From: Lachnospiraceae bacterium
GTDB lineage: Bacteria; Bacillota; Clostridia; Lachnospirales; Lachnospiraceae
Direction of reading: 5' to 3'
Assembly: GCA_017411305.1 (NCBI GenBank)
Contig: JAFQQI010000009.1
Span: 62,001-126,000 of the forward strand
DNA length: 64,000 nt
In this document: piece after piece, positions 50,853-59,823 of the stretch
How the letters are laid out: each line of letters starts with the position of its first letter
How positions within the stretch are numbered: the stretch's first letter is position 1
Position numbers and translations under genes: made by a program
Notes under the pieces: generated by a model
Told to the model about the DNA's origin: nothing
The model's database searches: none
Seen by the model: the letters and a program-made list of their open reading frames with translations, nothing else

Positions 50853-50886
50853 CGAAAAGAAGAACGGAAGTGCCGTTCTTCTTTCG
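50853..50886 (+). terminator. Terminator after the PilZ-chemoreceptor gene
   Basis: Arms 50858-50867 and 50873-50882 pair perfectly around AAGTG, extended by weaker pairing to 50853 and 50886. It is followed by TTCTTTCG. Confidence 0.75.
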
Positions 50887-50934
50887 TTCTTTCGAAGCTA
50901 CATAGCTGAAATGTAAAAGTTGGGAGAAAATGCA

Positions 50935-51723
50935 ATGATTATAGCATCTGATTTGTGTAAAGAGTTTGAAAAAAGCTATAAAGAGGGAAAGAAAACAAAG
51001 AAAGAGAAATTTCTGGCAGTAAACCATGTATCCCTAACGGCAAAAGAAGGGGAAATTGTGGGGATTTTAGGGCCTAACGGAGCCGGTAAAACCACGCTTC
51101 TGCGCATGCTGGGTTCACTGATGACTCCTACGGAAGGCCGCGTAACATTGATGGATACAGAAGGCAATGAAATTGCAGACGATACAAAGAAAAAAGAAGC
51201 AATCGGTTATTTGTCCGGCAATACCAAGCTGTATCCCCGTTTTTCCATTAGGGAGTATTTGACTTTCTTGGGAGAAGTTTATGAATATCCGAAACAGGAA
51301 ATCGCAGAACGGATAGAAAGAATTATTGAAGTGCTTGACATGAGTAGCTTTGCGGATAGTCGGATTGAGAAGCTCTCTACGGGACAGACACAAAGAGCCT
51401 CTATTGCCAGATGTCTGATGGCTGACCCTATGCTCTACATTCTGGATGAGCCTACACTCGGACTTGATATTTTAAGTGCGGATGCCATTATCCGTTTTAT
51501 GAAGGAACAGAAAGAGAAAGGGAAGACAGTGCTTTATTCTACCCATTATTTGGAAGAAGCGCAGGTGCTGTGTGACCGGATATATATGATATGCGGCGGT
51601 AGGATTGTGGCTCAGGGAACTCCCGCGCAGCTGATGGAACAGACAGGTACTTCCAATTTGAGAGAAGCTTTCCATGCTATCTATGATGAAAGCGAAAGGG
51701 AGGATAACAATGAAACGGCTTAG
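50935..51723 (+). CDS. ABC transporter ATP-binding protein, NatA-like
   Basis: A 262-residue ATPase. Walker A GPNGAGKTT (about residues 46-54), signature LSTGQTQRAS (about 147-156) and Walker B LYILDEPTLGLD (about 167-178) are intact. The NatA-type sodium/daunorubicin-class of exporters is the closest match. The start ATG 50935 is seven bases after GGGAGA (50922-50927); the TTG at 50920 is too near that site. The permease gene begins 14 bases before its end. Confidence 0.92.
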   Translation: MIIASDLCKEFEKSYKEGKKTKKEKFLAVNHVSLTAKEGEIVGILGPNGAGKTTLLRMLGSLMTPTEGRVTLMDTEGNEIADDTKKKEAIGYLSGNTKLYPRFSIREYLTFLGEVYEYPKQEIAERIERIIEVLDMSSFADSRIEKLSTGQTQRASIARCLMADPMLYILDEPTLGLDILSADAIIRFMKEQKEKGKTVLYSTHYLEEAQVLCDRIYMICGGRIVAQGTPAQLMEQTGTSNLREAFHAIYDESEREDNNETA

Positions 51724-53719
51724 AACATTAATTAGAAAAGAAGTTATGGATGTTCTTAGGGATAAAAAAACCCTTATTATTATGGTGGTAGTACCGCTTC
51801 TTTTGTACCCTACGATTATGATTGGGATGACACTGATTATGAGCATGGTGGCGCAGTCCCAGGAAGAAAAAATACATACCGTGGCATATGAGGGCAGTGG
51901 GGCAGATACGGAAGTTGTGACGGCACTGGAAGCATTATATACAGAGCACAGTGAAGATTTAGTCTGTGAGCTTACCTTTGAGCAGATGAAAAAAAGTGAC
52001 GATGCACAGGCTGACGCATGGTTTGCTGCATCAGCAGAAGAAGGGAAAAATATCAAGGTGGAAATTTCTTATACATCCACGAACCAAGACTCTAATTATG
52101 CGGAAAGTGCACTGACAGAATTATTGACCTATTACAAAGAAGATTTGTTAAAGGAAAAGTTGGCAGGCCAGGGACTGGATGAAACATTTCTGACACCGGT
52201 CTTGGTAGAGAGTGTGGATTCTGCCAGTGAATCTGAAAGCGTGGGTATGAATATCGGCGGAAGTATTGGTATGATGCTGATTGTAACGGTATTAATGGGT
52301 GCCTTTTATCCTGCGGTAGATGTAACTACGGGAGAAAAAGAAAGAGGAACACTGGAAACCCTTTTAACGCTTCCTGTATCCAATTTTCAAATGATTATGA
52401 GTAAATATATTGCAGTTGCATTATTTGCCTGCGTAACAGCGGTTTTATCTCTGTTGGCATTGGGAGGTTCCGTGGTATTTCTGATGGTAGGGGCATCCAC
52501 TGAGCTTGCTGCAGAATTGCAGGGAATCGACATTTCAAAATTACTTTCACTGGTACCGGTACTTTTACTTGCCATGATTTCAGTAGCACTTCTGATTACG
52601 GCAATCTGCATGTGCTTTTGTGTTTTTGCCAAAAGTATGAAAGAAGCAAATAATTACAGTACGCCGGTGATGCTGATTGTTATGTTTGCATCCATGATGG
52701 GTATGATTCCTTCCGCACAGCTTGATTACAGGACTGCATTGATTCCGATTGCAAATATCTCGCTTCTCATTAAGCAGATAGCATCCCAGCAGTTTTCCTT
52801 TCCGCTTGCAGCTATTACCATTACGGTTAATTCTGCATATAGCGTGATGATTATCTGGATTCTTGCAAAAATGTATGACAGCGAGGATATTTTGTTCCAT
52901 GACGGCTTTAAGAACTTTCAGATTTTCAAAAAGCGTTCTGAGTTTATGAAGGGAACCGTGCCGGGTATCGGTGACCTGATTATGAGTGTGGTAGTGTTAC
53001 TTCTTTTGGTTTTATACGTGGGAACGGCAGTGACGGTACGTGCACCGTTTGCAGGAGTGGTAGTACAGCAGCTTATGATTCTGGGAGTGCCGCTTTTCGT
53101 GACATGGTATATGAAATCAGACTGCAAGACTTTGTTTTCATTGAAAAAACCCGGTAAGGGAAGTGTTATGGCGGGAATCTGCTTCTATGTGGGAACTTTT
53201 TGTTTAGAGATGCTGTTGACCGGCTATTTGGTAAAATTGTTTCCTGCCAGCACAGAAAACATGAATAAAAGCTATGAGATTTTGATGGCACAGCCGACCA
53301 TTTTAATTGTGCTTGTAATGGCACTTATGCCGGCTGTAGGAGAAGAAATCTTTTTCAGAGGTCTGATGTATGGTGGGCTTCGTGAAAAATGTGGTGTGAA
53401 ATGGGCAATTTTAATTTCTGCTGTTATTTTCGGTGCATTCCACGTGAGCCTTGTGAAATTGATTCCCACAGCTATGCTGGGGGCATGCTTTGCTTATATT
53501 GTATATAAATCAGGAAGTATTTATATCGGAATGGTACTGCACTTTTTGAATAACGCATTCTTGTTACTGCAGATGAAAGAGCCGGATACCTTTGGCAAAA
53601 TATTGCCGGTGCTTATGAAAGAAGAATTTGCATTAACGGATATGTTGGGCTTTTTACTTGTTGGAATTGTTGCAATGGTTATAGGGATAATACTGCTTAA
53701 GAAAACGGGAAATAAATAA
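51710..53719 (+). CDS. ABC transporter permease fused to a CPBP intramembrane protease
   Basis: A 669-residue membrane protein. The first 420 residues are a NatB-like ABC permease: an N-terminal membrane helix, a large extracytoplasmic region and then five to six helices with GEKERGTLETLLTLP (about 207-221). The last 230 residues form a CPBP (Abi) domain with AVGEEIFFRGLMYG (about 542-555), supplying EE and R, FGAFHVS (about 576-582), supplying His, and HFLNNAF (about 608-614). CPBP proteins can be proteases. The start at ATG 51710 has GGGAGG seven bases before it. The exporter may process as well as move its substrate. Confidence 0.88.
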   Translation: MKRLRTLIRKEVMDVLRDKKTLIIMVVVPLLLYPTIMIGMTLIMSMVAQSQEEKIHTVAYEGSGADTEVVTALEALYTEHSEDLVCELTFEQMKKSDDAQADAWFAASAEEGKNIKVEISYTSTNQDSNYAESALTELLTYYKEDLLKEKLAGQGLDETFLTPVLVESVDSASESESVGMNIGGSIGMMLIVTVLMGAFYPAVDVTTGEKERGTLETLLTLPVSNFQMIMSKYIAVALFACVTAVLSLLALGGSVVFLMVGASTELAAELQGIDISKLLSLVPVLLLAMISVALLITAICMCFCVFAKSMKEANNYSTPVMLIVMFASMMGMIPSAQLDYRTALIPIANISLLIKQIASQQFSFPLAAITITVNSAYSVMIIWILAKMYDSEDILFHDGFKNFQIFKKRSEFMKGTVPGIGDLIMSVVVLLLLVLYVGTAVTVRAPFAGVVVQQLMILGVPLFVTWYMKSDCKTLFSLKKPGKGSVMAGICFYVGTFCLEMLLTGYLVKLFPASTENMNKSYEILMAQPTILIVLVMALMPAVGEEIFFRGLMYGGLREKCGVKWAILISAVIFGAFHVSLVKLIPTAMLGACFAYIVYKSGSIYIGMVLHFLNNAFLLLQMKEPDTFGKILPVLMKEEFALTDMLGFLLVGIVAMVIGIILLKKTGNK

Positions 53720-53747
53720 CAGAAAGCGGGCAATTGCCTGCTTTCTG
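53720..53747 (+). terminator. Dyad after the ABC permease gene
   Basis: CAGAAAGCGGGCA (53720-53732) and TGCCTGCTTTCTG (53735-53747) pair with one mismatch and a two-base loop. The T-run is missing, so termination is not certain. Confidence 0.5.
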
Positions 53748-53892
53748 CTATATAGGGGAGGATAAGTATTTTATTTATCTTTTTGTACCGGTGGTATGCC
53801 CACATTGTCAAAGGAGGGGGTCCGTTGACTAATCATAGTATTGCACCGGAATAATTTCTTTATACACAGAAATACAGATTTTTATAAAAAAA
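53748..53892. other. Intergenic stretch with an isolated ribosome binding site
   Basis: AAAGGAGGGGGT (about 53811-53822) precedes a TTG that opens a nine-codon frame. The strong site without a real gene is odd, but I see no conserved structure. No gene is called. Confidence 0.3.
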
Positions 53893-53921
53893 TTTACTTT
53901 TTGGGCAAAGTAATATATAAT
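53893..53921 (+). promoter_or_regulatory. Promoter of the SEC-C gene
   Basis: TTTACT (53893-53898), 17-base spacer, TATAAT (53916-53921). The leader of about 85 bases ends with AGGAGG. Confidence 0.6.
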
Positions 53922-54011
53922 ATCAAAAGATGCACAAGAAAGATTACAATCAGTGTATTTATTTTGAAAACATACAAAATATCCGCACAGCGGATTAGGA
54001 GGATACGAATT

Positions 54012-54515
54012 ATGGCATTACTTAAAAAATGGCGTGATATGGCTTATTCAGAAACAGCAAACAAAGGTGACCTGCAGAGAATGTGGACATCCTATTTCCA
54101 GCAGGAAACAGAGATTTACAAGCAGCTTCTTGCAGATCCCGATGAAGAAGTAAAAGGAACTGTGAAAGAACTGGCAGAGAAATATGGTGTGGATATCCTT
54201 ATTATGACCGGATTCCTTGATGGTATTAATGACAGTTTAAAGGCAGAAAATCCTATTGAAGAAATGGAAGAGGATACGGTAGTAAGCCTTGCATTTGATA
54301 AGACAGCGCTTTATAAGAATATGGTAGCTGCAGGTGCAGATTGGCTATATGGTCTTACCGAATGGGAAGCAATTTTTGACGAAGAGACCCGTAAGGCTCT
54401 TTACAAGGAGCAGAAATCTTCCACAACTGTAGTAAAGCCTGATAAGGTTTATCCCAACGACCCCTGCCCATGCGGATCCGGGAAAAAGTATAAAAAGTGC
54501 TGCGGTAAGAATTAA
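54012..54515 (+). CDS. SEC-C motif protein
   Basis: A 167-residue soluble protein. The C-terminal 22 residues hold the SEC-C zinc motif, [20 protein letters not shown] (residues 148-167), like the tail of SecA. The SEC-C motif binds zinc and usually SecB or ribosomes. The rest is helical and acidic. ATG 54012 follows AGGAGGATA. A longer frame from 53841 would extend through the promoter and is rejected. The N-terminal part is not familiar to me. The role may be in protein export or ribosome contact. Confidence 0.88.
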   Translation: MALLKKWRDMAYSETANKGDLQRMWTSYFQQETEIYKQLLADPDEEVKGTVKELAEKYGVDILIMTGFLDGINDSLKAENPIEEMEEDTVVSLAFDKTALYKNMVAAGADWLYGLTEWEAIFDEETRKALYKEQKSSTTVVKPDKVYPNDPCPCGSGKKYKKCCGKN

Positions 54516-54621
54516 TGTATTAAGAAGCTGTAAAGAGGCTATGGCATAAATTTTCACTTTACAGATTTCTAAAAGTGTCTTATGATGAAAAAGTAATATT
54601 TGAAATAAGAGAGATAACACG

Positions 54622-54920
54622 TTGACGAGAAGAGTACGATGTGAAATGTAGCAGAGAGGAACATCAGATTTAGGTGTGGCAATTATAATTAGTCTGCGTA
54701 AATCGGTGCTGAAAATGTTCTTGCAGGAAGCATCTGAAAACTAACTCTGAGTGGCCCCAATCCGGTCCGTATGCCTACGTTACAGGCAGATAATCCATGT
54801 GTAAGAATAAGGATTATCATGAGAGGTTTCCGTAAGGCGCATTGCGCAGGAAGCAAGCATAGGTGGAACCGCGTAGATTACGTCCCATGCATTACGAAAG
54901 TAGTGTGTGGGATTTTTTAT
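54622..54920 (+). promoter_or_regulatory. T-box leader, threonine type
   Basis: Hallmark AGGTGGAACCGCG at 54861-54873 is the T-box sequence that pairs with the acceptor end of uncharged tRNA. The stem I elements AGTA (near 54632) and AGAGAG (near 54653) precede it, and GAAA followed by ACT (54740-54742) gives a likely Thr specifier codon. A terminator stem follows (arms 54883-54895 and 54900-54912) with TTTTTT at 54913-54918. Starved threonyl-tRNA would block termination and allow the genes below to be read. The specifier is inferred by position and by the thrS gene. Confidence 0.9.
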
Positions 54921-54936
54921 TGAAAGAGGTGATAGC

Positions 54937-55194
54937 GTGAAAGAAAAATGGAAAGAATGGTCAGCGTCATTATCAGATCCGCAAATCATGAGCAAACGGG
55001 AATTTTTACTTACAATTGCAGTGTGTGTGTTAGGCGGAATTGTTTTTGGGATGTTTTGTTCACCAAAGAAATCAACGGTGATAGGGAGCAATAACGGAAA
55101 CAACAGCGGTAATTATGCAAAGGATGAAAAACAGGAAGAAAACTGCTGTGAAGAAACCGAAGTAATCGGTGTATGGGAAGATGAAACAGAGTAA
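54937..55194 (+). CDS. Small membrane protein in the threonine T-box unit
   Basis: An 85-residue protein starting at GTG 54937, six bases after AGAGGT. It has one membrane helix (about residues 22-41), a Ser/Asn/Gly linker and an acidic tail with CCEE. I do not recognise the family. It lies between the T-box terminator and thrS, so it is under the same tRNA control. The upstream GTG at 54907 falls in the terminator and is rejected. A role in threonine uptake or stress is guesswork. Confidence 0.7.
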   Translation: MKEKWKEWSASLSDPQIMSKREFLLTIAVCVLGGIVFGMFCSPKKSTVIGSNNGNNSGNYAKDEKQEENCCEETEVIGVWEDETE

Positions 55195-55222
55195 AGACTA
55201 AAATGAATAAGGAGAAATGATT

Positions 55223-57187
55223 ATGAAAATCACATTAAAAGACGGCTCCGTAAAAGAGTACGGCAGCGCTATGAGCGTTTATGAAATTGCGGCAGATTTA
55301 AGTGAAGGTCTTGCCAGAGTTGCATGTGCAGGTGAAGTGGATGGTGAAGTGGTTGATCTTCGTACCGTAGTTGATAAGGATTGTGCATTAAATATTCTGA
55401 CAGCAAATGACCCGGAGGGCTTACGTGTGGTAAGACATACCTGCTCCCATGTGCTTGCAGAAGCAGTAAAAAGAGTGTTTCCCGAAGCAAAACTGGCAAT
55501 CGGACCTGCTATTGACACCGGCTATTACTATGATTTTGAACATGCTTCTTTTTCAAGAGAAGACCTTGACAAAATCGAAGCAGAAATGAAAAAGATTATA
55601 AAAGAAGGTAATAAATTAGAGAAGTTTACCCTGCCCAGAGATGAAGCTATCAAGTTTATGGAAGAAAAGGGTGAGCCTTATAAGGTAGAACTGATTCAGG
55701 ATTTGCCTGAGGATGCTGTGATTTCTTTCTACAGCCAGGGTGAATTTGTGGATCTTTGTGCAGGACCTCATCTGATGAGTACCAAGGGAATCAAGGCATT
55801 TAAGCTGACCTCTTCCTCCGGTGCTTACTGGAGAGGGGATTCCAACAAGACCATGCTTCAGAGAATATACGGTACAGCCTTTAACAAGAAAGAAGAATTG
55901 GCTGAGTATTTGGAATACCTTGAAAATATCAAGCTTCGTGATCACAATAAGCTTGGCCGTGAAATGGAACTGTTTACAACCGTAGATGTAATCGGCCAGG
56001 GACTTCCCCTTTTGATGCCTAAGGGGGCTAAGATGATTCAGACCATGCAAAGATGGATTGAAGATTTAGAAGACAATGAATGGGGATACATCAGAACAAA
56101 AACTCCTCTTATGGCAAAGAGCGACCTTTATAAGATTTCGGGACACTGGGATCACTATAAGGAAGGTATGTTTGTAATGGGTGATGAAGAAACAGATAAG
56201 GAAGTGTTTGCGCTTCGTCCCATGACCTGTCCTTTCCAGTACTATGTGTACAAAGCATCCCAGCATTCCTACAGAGACTTACCCCTTCGTTACGGCGAGA
56301 CATCTACTCTCTTTAGAAACGAGGATTCCGGAGAAATGCATGGTCTTACCAGAGTGCGTCAGTTTACCATTTCTGAAGGTCATTTGATTGTAAGACCGGA
56401 CCAGATGGTAGAAGAATTTAAAGGATGCCTTGCGCTTGCAAAGCATTGCTTACAGACTCTGGGAGTAGAAGAAGATGTAACCTACCATCTTTCCAAATGG
56501 GATCCTGATAACAGAGCTAAATATATCGGCGAGGCTGAAGTTTGGGAAGAAACCCAGCAGCATATGCGTGATATCATGAATGAACTTCAGATTCCTTTTG
56601 TAGAGGATGTAGGAGAGGCAGCATTCTATGGTCCCAAGATTGATATCAATACCAAGAATGTTTATGGGAAAGAGGATACCATGATTACCATTCAGTGGGA
56701 TGCTCTTTTAGCAGAACAGTTTGATATGTATTATATCGACCAGAACGGCGACAAGGTTCGTCCTTATATCATCCACAGAACATCCATGGGATGCTATGAA
56801 AGAACTTTGGCATGGTTAATCGAAAAGTATGAAGGAAAGTTCCCTACATGGCTTTGTCCTGAGCAGGTACGTGTACTTCCGATTTCCGAAAAGTATGAAG
56901 AATATGCGGAAAAGGTAAAAGCAGAGCTTAAAAAGAACGGGGTACTTGTTACAGTGGATAACCGTTCTGAAAAAATCGGCTTTAAGATCCGTGAGGCAAG
57001 ACTAAATAAAGTGCCTTACATGCTGGTAGTGGGACAGCAGGAAGAAGTTGACGGTACTGTTTCCGTAAGAAGCCGTTTTGCAGGAGATGAGGGCGTAAAG
57101 CCGATTGCAGAGTTTGTTGATCAGATTTGCAAGGAAATCAGAACCAAAGAAATCCGCAAAATCGAAGTGACAGAAGAAAAGAAATAA
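55223..57187 (+). CDS. thrS: Threonyl-tRNA synthetase
   Basis: A 654-residue class II synthetase. An N-terminal TGS domain (about residues 1-60) leads to the editing domain with HTCSHVLAEA (about 71-80). The catalytic core has FRNEDSGEMHGLTRVRQF (about 361-378, motif 2) and SMGCYERTLAWLIEKY (about 519-534, motif 3). The C-terminal anticodon domain ends in a lysine-rich tail. The start was set at ATG 55223, eight bases after GGAG; the ATG at 55217 is too close. Controlled by the T-box upstream through the small membrane protein gene. Confidence 0.97.
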   Translation: MKITLKDGSVKEYGSAMSVYEIAADLSEGLARVACAGEVDGEVVDLRTVVDKDCALNILTANDPEGLRVVRHTCSHVLAEAVKRVFPEAKLAIGPAIDTGYYYDFEHASFSREDLDKIEAEMKKIIKEGNKLEKFTLPRDEAIKFMEEKGEPYKVELIQDLPEDAVISFYSQGEFVDLCAGPHLMSTKGIKAFKLTSSSGAYWRGDSNKTMLQRIYGTAFNKKEELAEYLEYLENIKLRDHNKLGREMELFTTVDVIGQGLPLLMPKGAKMIQTMQRWIEDLEDNEWGYIRTKTPLMAKSDLYKISGHWDHYKEGMFVMGDEETDKEVFALRPMTCPFQYYVYKASQHSYRDLPLRYGETSTLFRNEDSGEMHGLTRVRQFTISEGHLIVRPDQMVEEFKGCLALAKHCLQTLGVEEDVTYHLSKWDPDNRAKYIGEAEVWEETQQHMRDIMNELQIPFVEDVGEAAFYGPKIDINTKNVYGKEDTMITIQWDALLAEQFDMYYIDQNGDKVRPYIIHRTSMGCYERTLAWLIEKYEGKFPTWLCPEQVRVLPISEKYEEYAEKVKAELKKNGVLVTVDNRSEKIGFKIREARLNKVPYMLVVGQQEEVDGTVSVRSRFAGDEGVKPIAEFVDQICKEIRTKEIRKIEVTEEKK

Positions 57188-57286
57188 TCTTTTTTATTCA
57201 AAATTTTGCTAGAAGCTTTGCAAATGAATAAGGTTCAAAAATTGAGCCATACTATCTAATACCTGACAGAAAGGAGAGTGGATAAT

Positions 57287-57601
57287 ATGGCTCAATTAAA
57301 TTGTGCGGTAGAAAATTGCGCATACAATAAGGATAGGTATTGCTGTAAAGGTGATATTATGGTAGGCGGAAAGCATGCCCATGAGGAAAAGGAGACCTGC
57401 TGTGAAAGCTTTATGGAAGCAAAGGAAGACCGTTTTACCAGTGCTCTTGAGCACCCCAGTAAGATTATCAGCATCGATTGTGAAGCTGTGAAATGTGTTT
57501 ATAACAGCAATTATAAATGCGTGGCAGAGCATGTGGACATTAAAGGCTGCGGTGCATCGGATTGCAGAGAGACTTCTTGTGCTACCTTTACTGAAAAATA
57601 A
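57287..57601 (+). CDS. DUF1540 protein, cysteine-rich
   Basis: A 104-residue protein with two copies of the DUF1540 unit. The first has CAVENCAYNKDRYC (about residues 5-18), and the second has CEAVKCVYNSNYKC (about 65-78). Each is followed by paired cysteines at the end of its unit (ETCCESF and DCRETSCATF). Twelve or more cysteines suggest metal binding or disulfides. The family is common in Firmicutes with an unknown role; some are linked to sporulation or redox. ATG 57287 follows AAGGAG with ten bases between. Confidence 0.85.
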   Translation: MAQLNCAVENCAYNKDRYCCKGDIMVGGKHAHEEKETCCESFMEAKEDRFTSALEHPSKIISIDCEAVKCVYNSNYKCVAEHVDIKGCGASDCRETSCATFTEK

Positions 57602-57626
57602 TTGGAGTTGTTATTTACCCAATAAG

Positions 57627-57662
57627 CAGAGATATTCGTAAGATGCGGATATCTCTGTTTTT
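57627..57662 (+). terminator. Rho-independent terminator
   Basis: CAGAGATAT (57627-57635) and ATATCTCTG (57649-57657) pair perfectly, followed by TTTTT. It ends the DUF1540 gene. Confidence 0.85.
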
Positions 57663-57745
57663 GATTTTTAGCTTGAACAAAAGGAGAGAATATGCTTAAA
57701 TGATAGATGTGGTGTTTAACCCAAGAATATGCAGAGGTTTATGTG

Positions 57746-58390
57746 ATGAAGAGAGTAAAAGGATTTGCCATAGGAATGTTTGCCCTTATAACAGTTTGCG
57801 GACTATGCGGTTGTAAGGAAGAGGTTGTTACCGTTGCAGATATGCAGCTATCAGAAGAGCAGACAACAGAATATGTAGAAATACAGGAATTTGTACTTAA
57901 GGAAGAAGCAGAAGCATCCGGTAGGGAAGAAGTGATGCATTGTGCTGTAATGATTCCCGTAGGCTATTATCCTTCCGAGGAAATCCCCGGTATGTACCTT
58001 CATGAAATGGCGCCTCTCGATTCTTCTAATGTATACTACTCCGTGGTCGAGGGGGATGGCGGGCTTGTTTCCGATACCCTTACGAAAGAGGAGTACAAGC
58101 AAGAACTGGAACAGGCCTTTCAGGAGCAGGGACAAAGCGTTTCTGTGGAAGTATCTTCTTTTGAAGAAGTTGATATGGACGGAGTGCCTGCATACAAAAT
58201 CAGAAGTGCTTATGAAACAGAGGGAAATAGAATCCAGCAGCTTACCTATATGATTTTAGGTGAGGATACGTATACTGTTACTTACAGCCAGTCAGAGGAT
58301 GATGAACTGATGGCGGATTTCGCTGTTTCTGACGGAAAAATCAGGCTGGTAACGGAGCAGGATGTGCAAATGGCTAATGCAGGAAAATAA
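57746..58390 (+). CDS. Hypothetical lipoprotein
   Basis: A 214-residue secreted protein. A signal peptide with lipobox CGLCGC (Cys at about residue 22) anchors it to the membrane. The mature part is acidic and beta-rich. The middle segment (about 65-110) is like the PsbP/DUF4358-type lipoproteins, but I cannot place it. The start ATG 57746 follows AGAGG with about ten bases between. A strong AAAGGAGAG with a three-codon frame (ATG CTT AAA TGA) lies at about 57680-57703, outside the gene. Function unknown. Confidence 0.75.
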   Translation: MKRVKGFAIGMFALITVCGLCGCKEEVVTVADMQLSEEQTTEYVEIQEFVLKEEAEASGREEVMHCAVMIPVGYYPSEEIPGMYLHEMAPLDSSNVYYSVVEGDGGLVSDTLTKEEYKQELEQAFQEQGQSVSVEVSSFEEVDMDGVPAYKIRSAYETEGNRIQQLTYMILGEDTYTVTYSQSEDDELMADFAVSDGKIRLVTEQDVQMANAGK

Positions 58391-58404
58391 TTTCAAAATA
58401 GTTC

Positions 58405-58433
58405 TTGACATAGGAATATATCAGTGATATATT
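58405..58433 (+). promoter_or_regulatory. Promoter of the infC-rpmI-rplT operon
   Basis: TTGACA (58405-58410), 17-base spacer, TATATT (58428-58433). The leader after it is about 215 bases long. Confidence 0.75.
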
Positions 58434-58439
58434 ATTTGA

Positions 58440-58628
58440 GTGTGTGAACACACAACAACCAAGCAGAGTATCCACTCTCACCTCGGGGCAATCGGGCTAC
58501 GGGCGTTCATAATTCTAAGGGACAGGAAAGAAACTTGTCGGTAACGGCTTTGCGCGGCTTTTGCAGAGAGCATGTGCGAAGAAAGATAAGAATTTGAAGT
58601 GGATAGTTATGCTATTCACTTTTTTGTT
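58440..58628 (+). promoter_or_regulatory. L20-type leader with terminator before infC
   Basis: The leader between the promoter and infC ends in a terminator hairpin (arms 58597-58606 and 58612-58621, then TTTTTGTTTT). Bases 58469-58476 (TATCCACT) can also pair with 58598-58605 (AGTGGATA), which would break the terminator. Alternate pairing before an infC-rpmI-rplT operon is the known L20 leader arrangement, where ribosomal protein L20 binds the leader to stop transcription. Confidence 0.8.
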
Positions 58629-58657
58629 TTATTTTTTCTTATAGGGAGGGTACAACC

Positions 58658-59164
58658 ATTAGCGAATTATTCATTAACGAACAGATTAGAGACAAAGAAG
58701 TACGTGTAATCGGTGAAGATGGTGAACAGTTAGGTATCATGTCTGCCAGAGAAGCACTTGCACTTGCAGAGGAAGCAGGAGTGGATTTAGTAAAGATTGC
58801 TCCTACAGCGAAGCCTCCGGTTTGTAAGATTGTGGACTACGGCAAGTTTAAATATGAGCAGACAAGAAGAGAAAAAGAAGCTAAGAAGAAACAGAAGGTA
58901 ATCGAGATTAAGGAAATTCGTCTTTCCCCCAATATCGATACCAATGATTTAAACACCAAGGTTAATTCCGCAAGAAAGTTTTTGTCCAAGGGTGACAGAG
59001 TGAAGGTGACACTTCGTTTCCGCGGACGTGAAATGGCACATATGGCAAGTAGCAAGCACATCTTAGATGACTTCGCAGAAGCACTTGCAGATGTATGTGT
59101 TGTTGAAAAGGCTCCTAAGGTAGAAGGCAGGAGTATGACCATGTTTTTAACTGAGAAGAAGTAA
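58658..59164 (+). CDS. infC: Translation initiation factor IF-3
   Basis: A 168-residue factor that keeps ribosomal subunits apart and checks start codons. The N-terminal FINEQIRDKEVRVIGEDGEQ segment (about residues 5-24) and the C-terminal RLSPNIDTNDLNTK (about 88-101) are typical of IF-3. The best start is ATT at 58658, seven bases after AGGGAGGG (58643-58650). AUU is the known special start codon of infC, used for self-regulation. The ATG at 58739 would delete the first 27 residues of the protein. Operon: infC, rpmI, rplT. Confidence 0.95.
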   Translation: MSELFINEQIRDKEVRVIGEDGEQLGIMSAREALALAEEAGVDLVKIAPTAKPPVCKIVDYGKFKYEQTRREKEAKKKQKVIEIKEIRLSPNIDTNDLNTKVNSARKFLSKGDRVKVTLRFRGREMAHMASSKHILDDFAEALADVCVVEKAPKVEGRSMTMFLTEKK

Positions 59165-59209
59165 ATCAGTTAAAATATAATTAATTTGAATGTACAGGAG
59201 GAATCAGTT

Positions 59210-59407
59210 ATGCCCAAAATGAAAACAAGCAAAGCTGCTGCAAAGCGTTTTAAAGCTACAGGAACAGGTAAATTAAAAAGAAGTAAAGCTTACAAGAGCC
59301 ATATCTTAACCAAGAAGACTACAAAGAGAAAACGTAATCTCAGACAGTCTGCTATTACAGATGCAACAAATGTTAAGAATATGAAGAAGATTTTACCTTA
59401 TCTGTAA
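59210..59407 (+). CDS. rpmI: 50S ribosomal protein L35
   Basis: A 65-residue basic protein starting with [15 protein letters not shown], the L35 signature. The C-terminal part has the [12 protein letters not shown] segment. It is a late-assembling part of the large ribosomal subunit. AGGAGG precedes ATG 59210, 45 bases after infC. The longer frame from 59186 would add residues not found in L35. Confidence 0.97.
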   Translation: MPKMKTSKAAAKRFKATGTGKLKRSKAYKSHILTKKTTKRKRNLRQSAITDATNVKNMKKILPYL

Positions 59408-59450
59408 GTAGATTGATAAGGATAGATGAGTCGTAAGGAGGAAATAAGAC

Positions 59451-59807
59451 ATGGCAAGAATTAAAGGCGGTATGAACGCTAAGAAAAAACACAATAGAGT
59501 ATTAAAGCTTGCAAAGGGCTACAGAGGAGCAAGAAGCAAGCAGTACAGAGTAGCAAAGCAGTCTGTAATGAGAGCATTAGCATCTGCATATGCAGGCCGT
59601 AAGGAAAGAAAGCGTCAGTTCAGACAGTTATGGATTGCACGTATCAATGCTGCAGCAAGATTAAACGGATTATCTTACAGCAAGTTTATGTATGGTCTTA
59701 AGCTTGCAGAAGTAGATATCAACAGAAAGATGCTTGCTGAAATGGCAGTAAATGATGCAGAAGGATTCGCAGCGCTTGCAGAAATTGCAAAGAGCAAGCT
59801 TGCATAA
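59451..59807 (+). CDS. rplT: 50S ribosomal protein L20
   Basis: A 118-residue RNA-binding protein. The N-terminal [20 protein letters not shown] and the [11 protein letters not shown] motif (about residues 60-70) identify L20. It binds 23S rRNA early in assembly and, in Firmicutes, the leader of its own operon. AAGGAGGAAATAAGAC precedes ATG 59451. Confidence 0.98.
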   Translation: MARIKGGMNAKKKHNRVLKLAKGYRGARSKQYRVAKQSVMRALASAYAGRKERKRQFRQLWIARINAAARLNGLSYSKFMYGLKLAEVDINRKMLAEMAVNDAEGFAALAEIAKSKLA

Positions 59808-59823
59808 ATAAGACATACCAAGG

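Noticed and set aside
53841..54011. N-terminal extension of the SEC-C protein
   Set aside because: It crosses a good promoter and ribosome binding site, and the added residues are low-complexity AT-rich translation.
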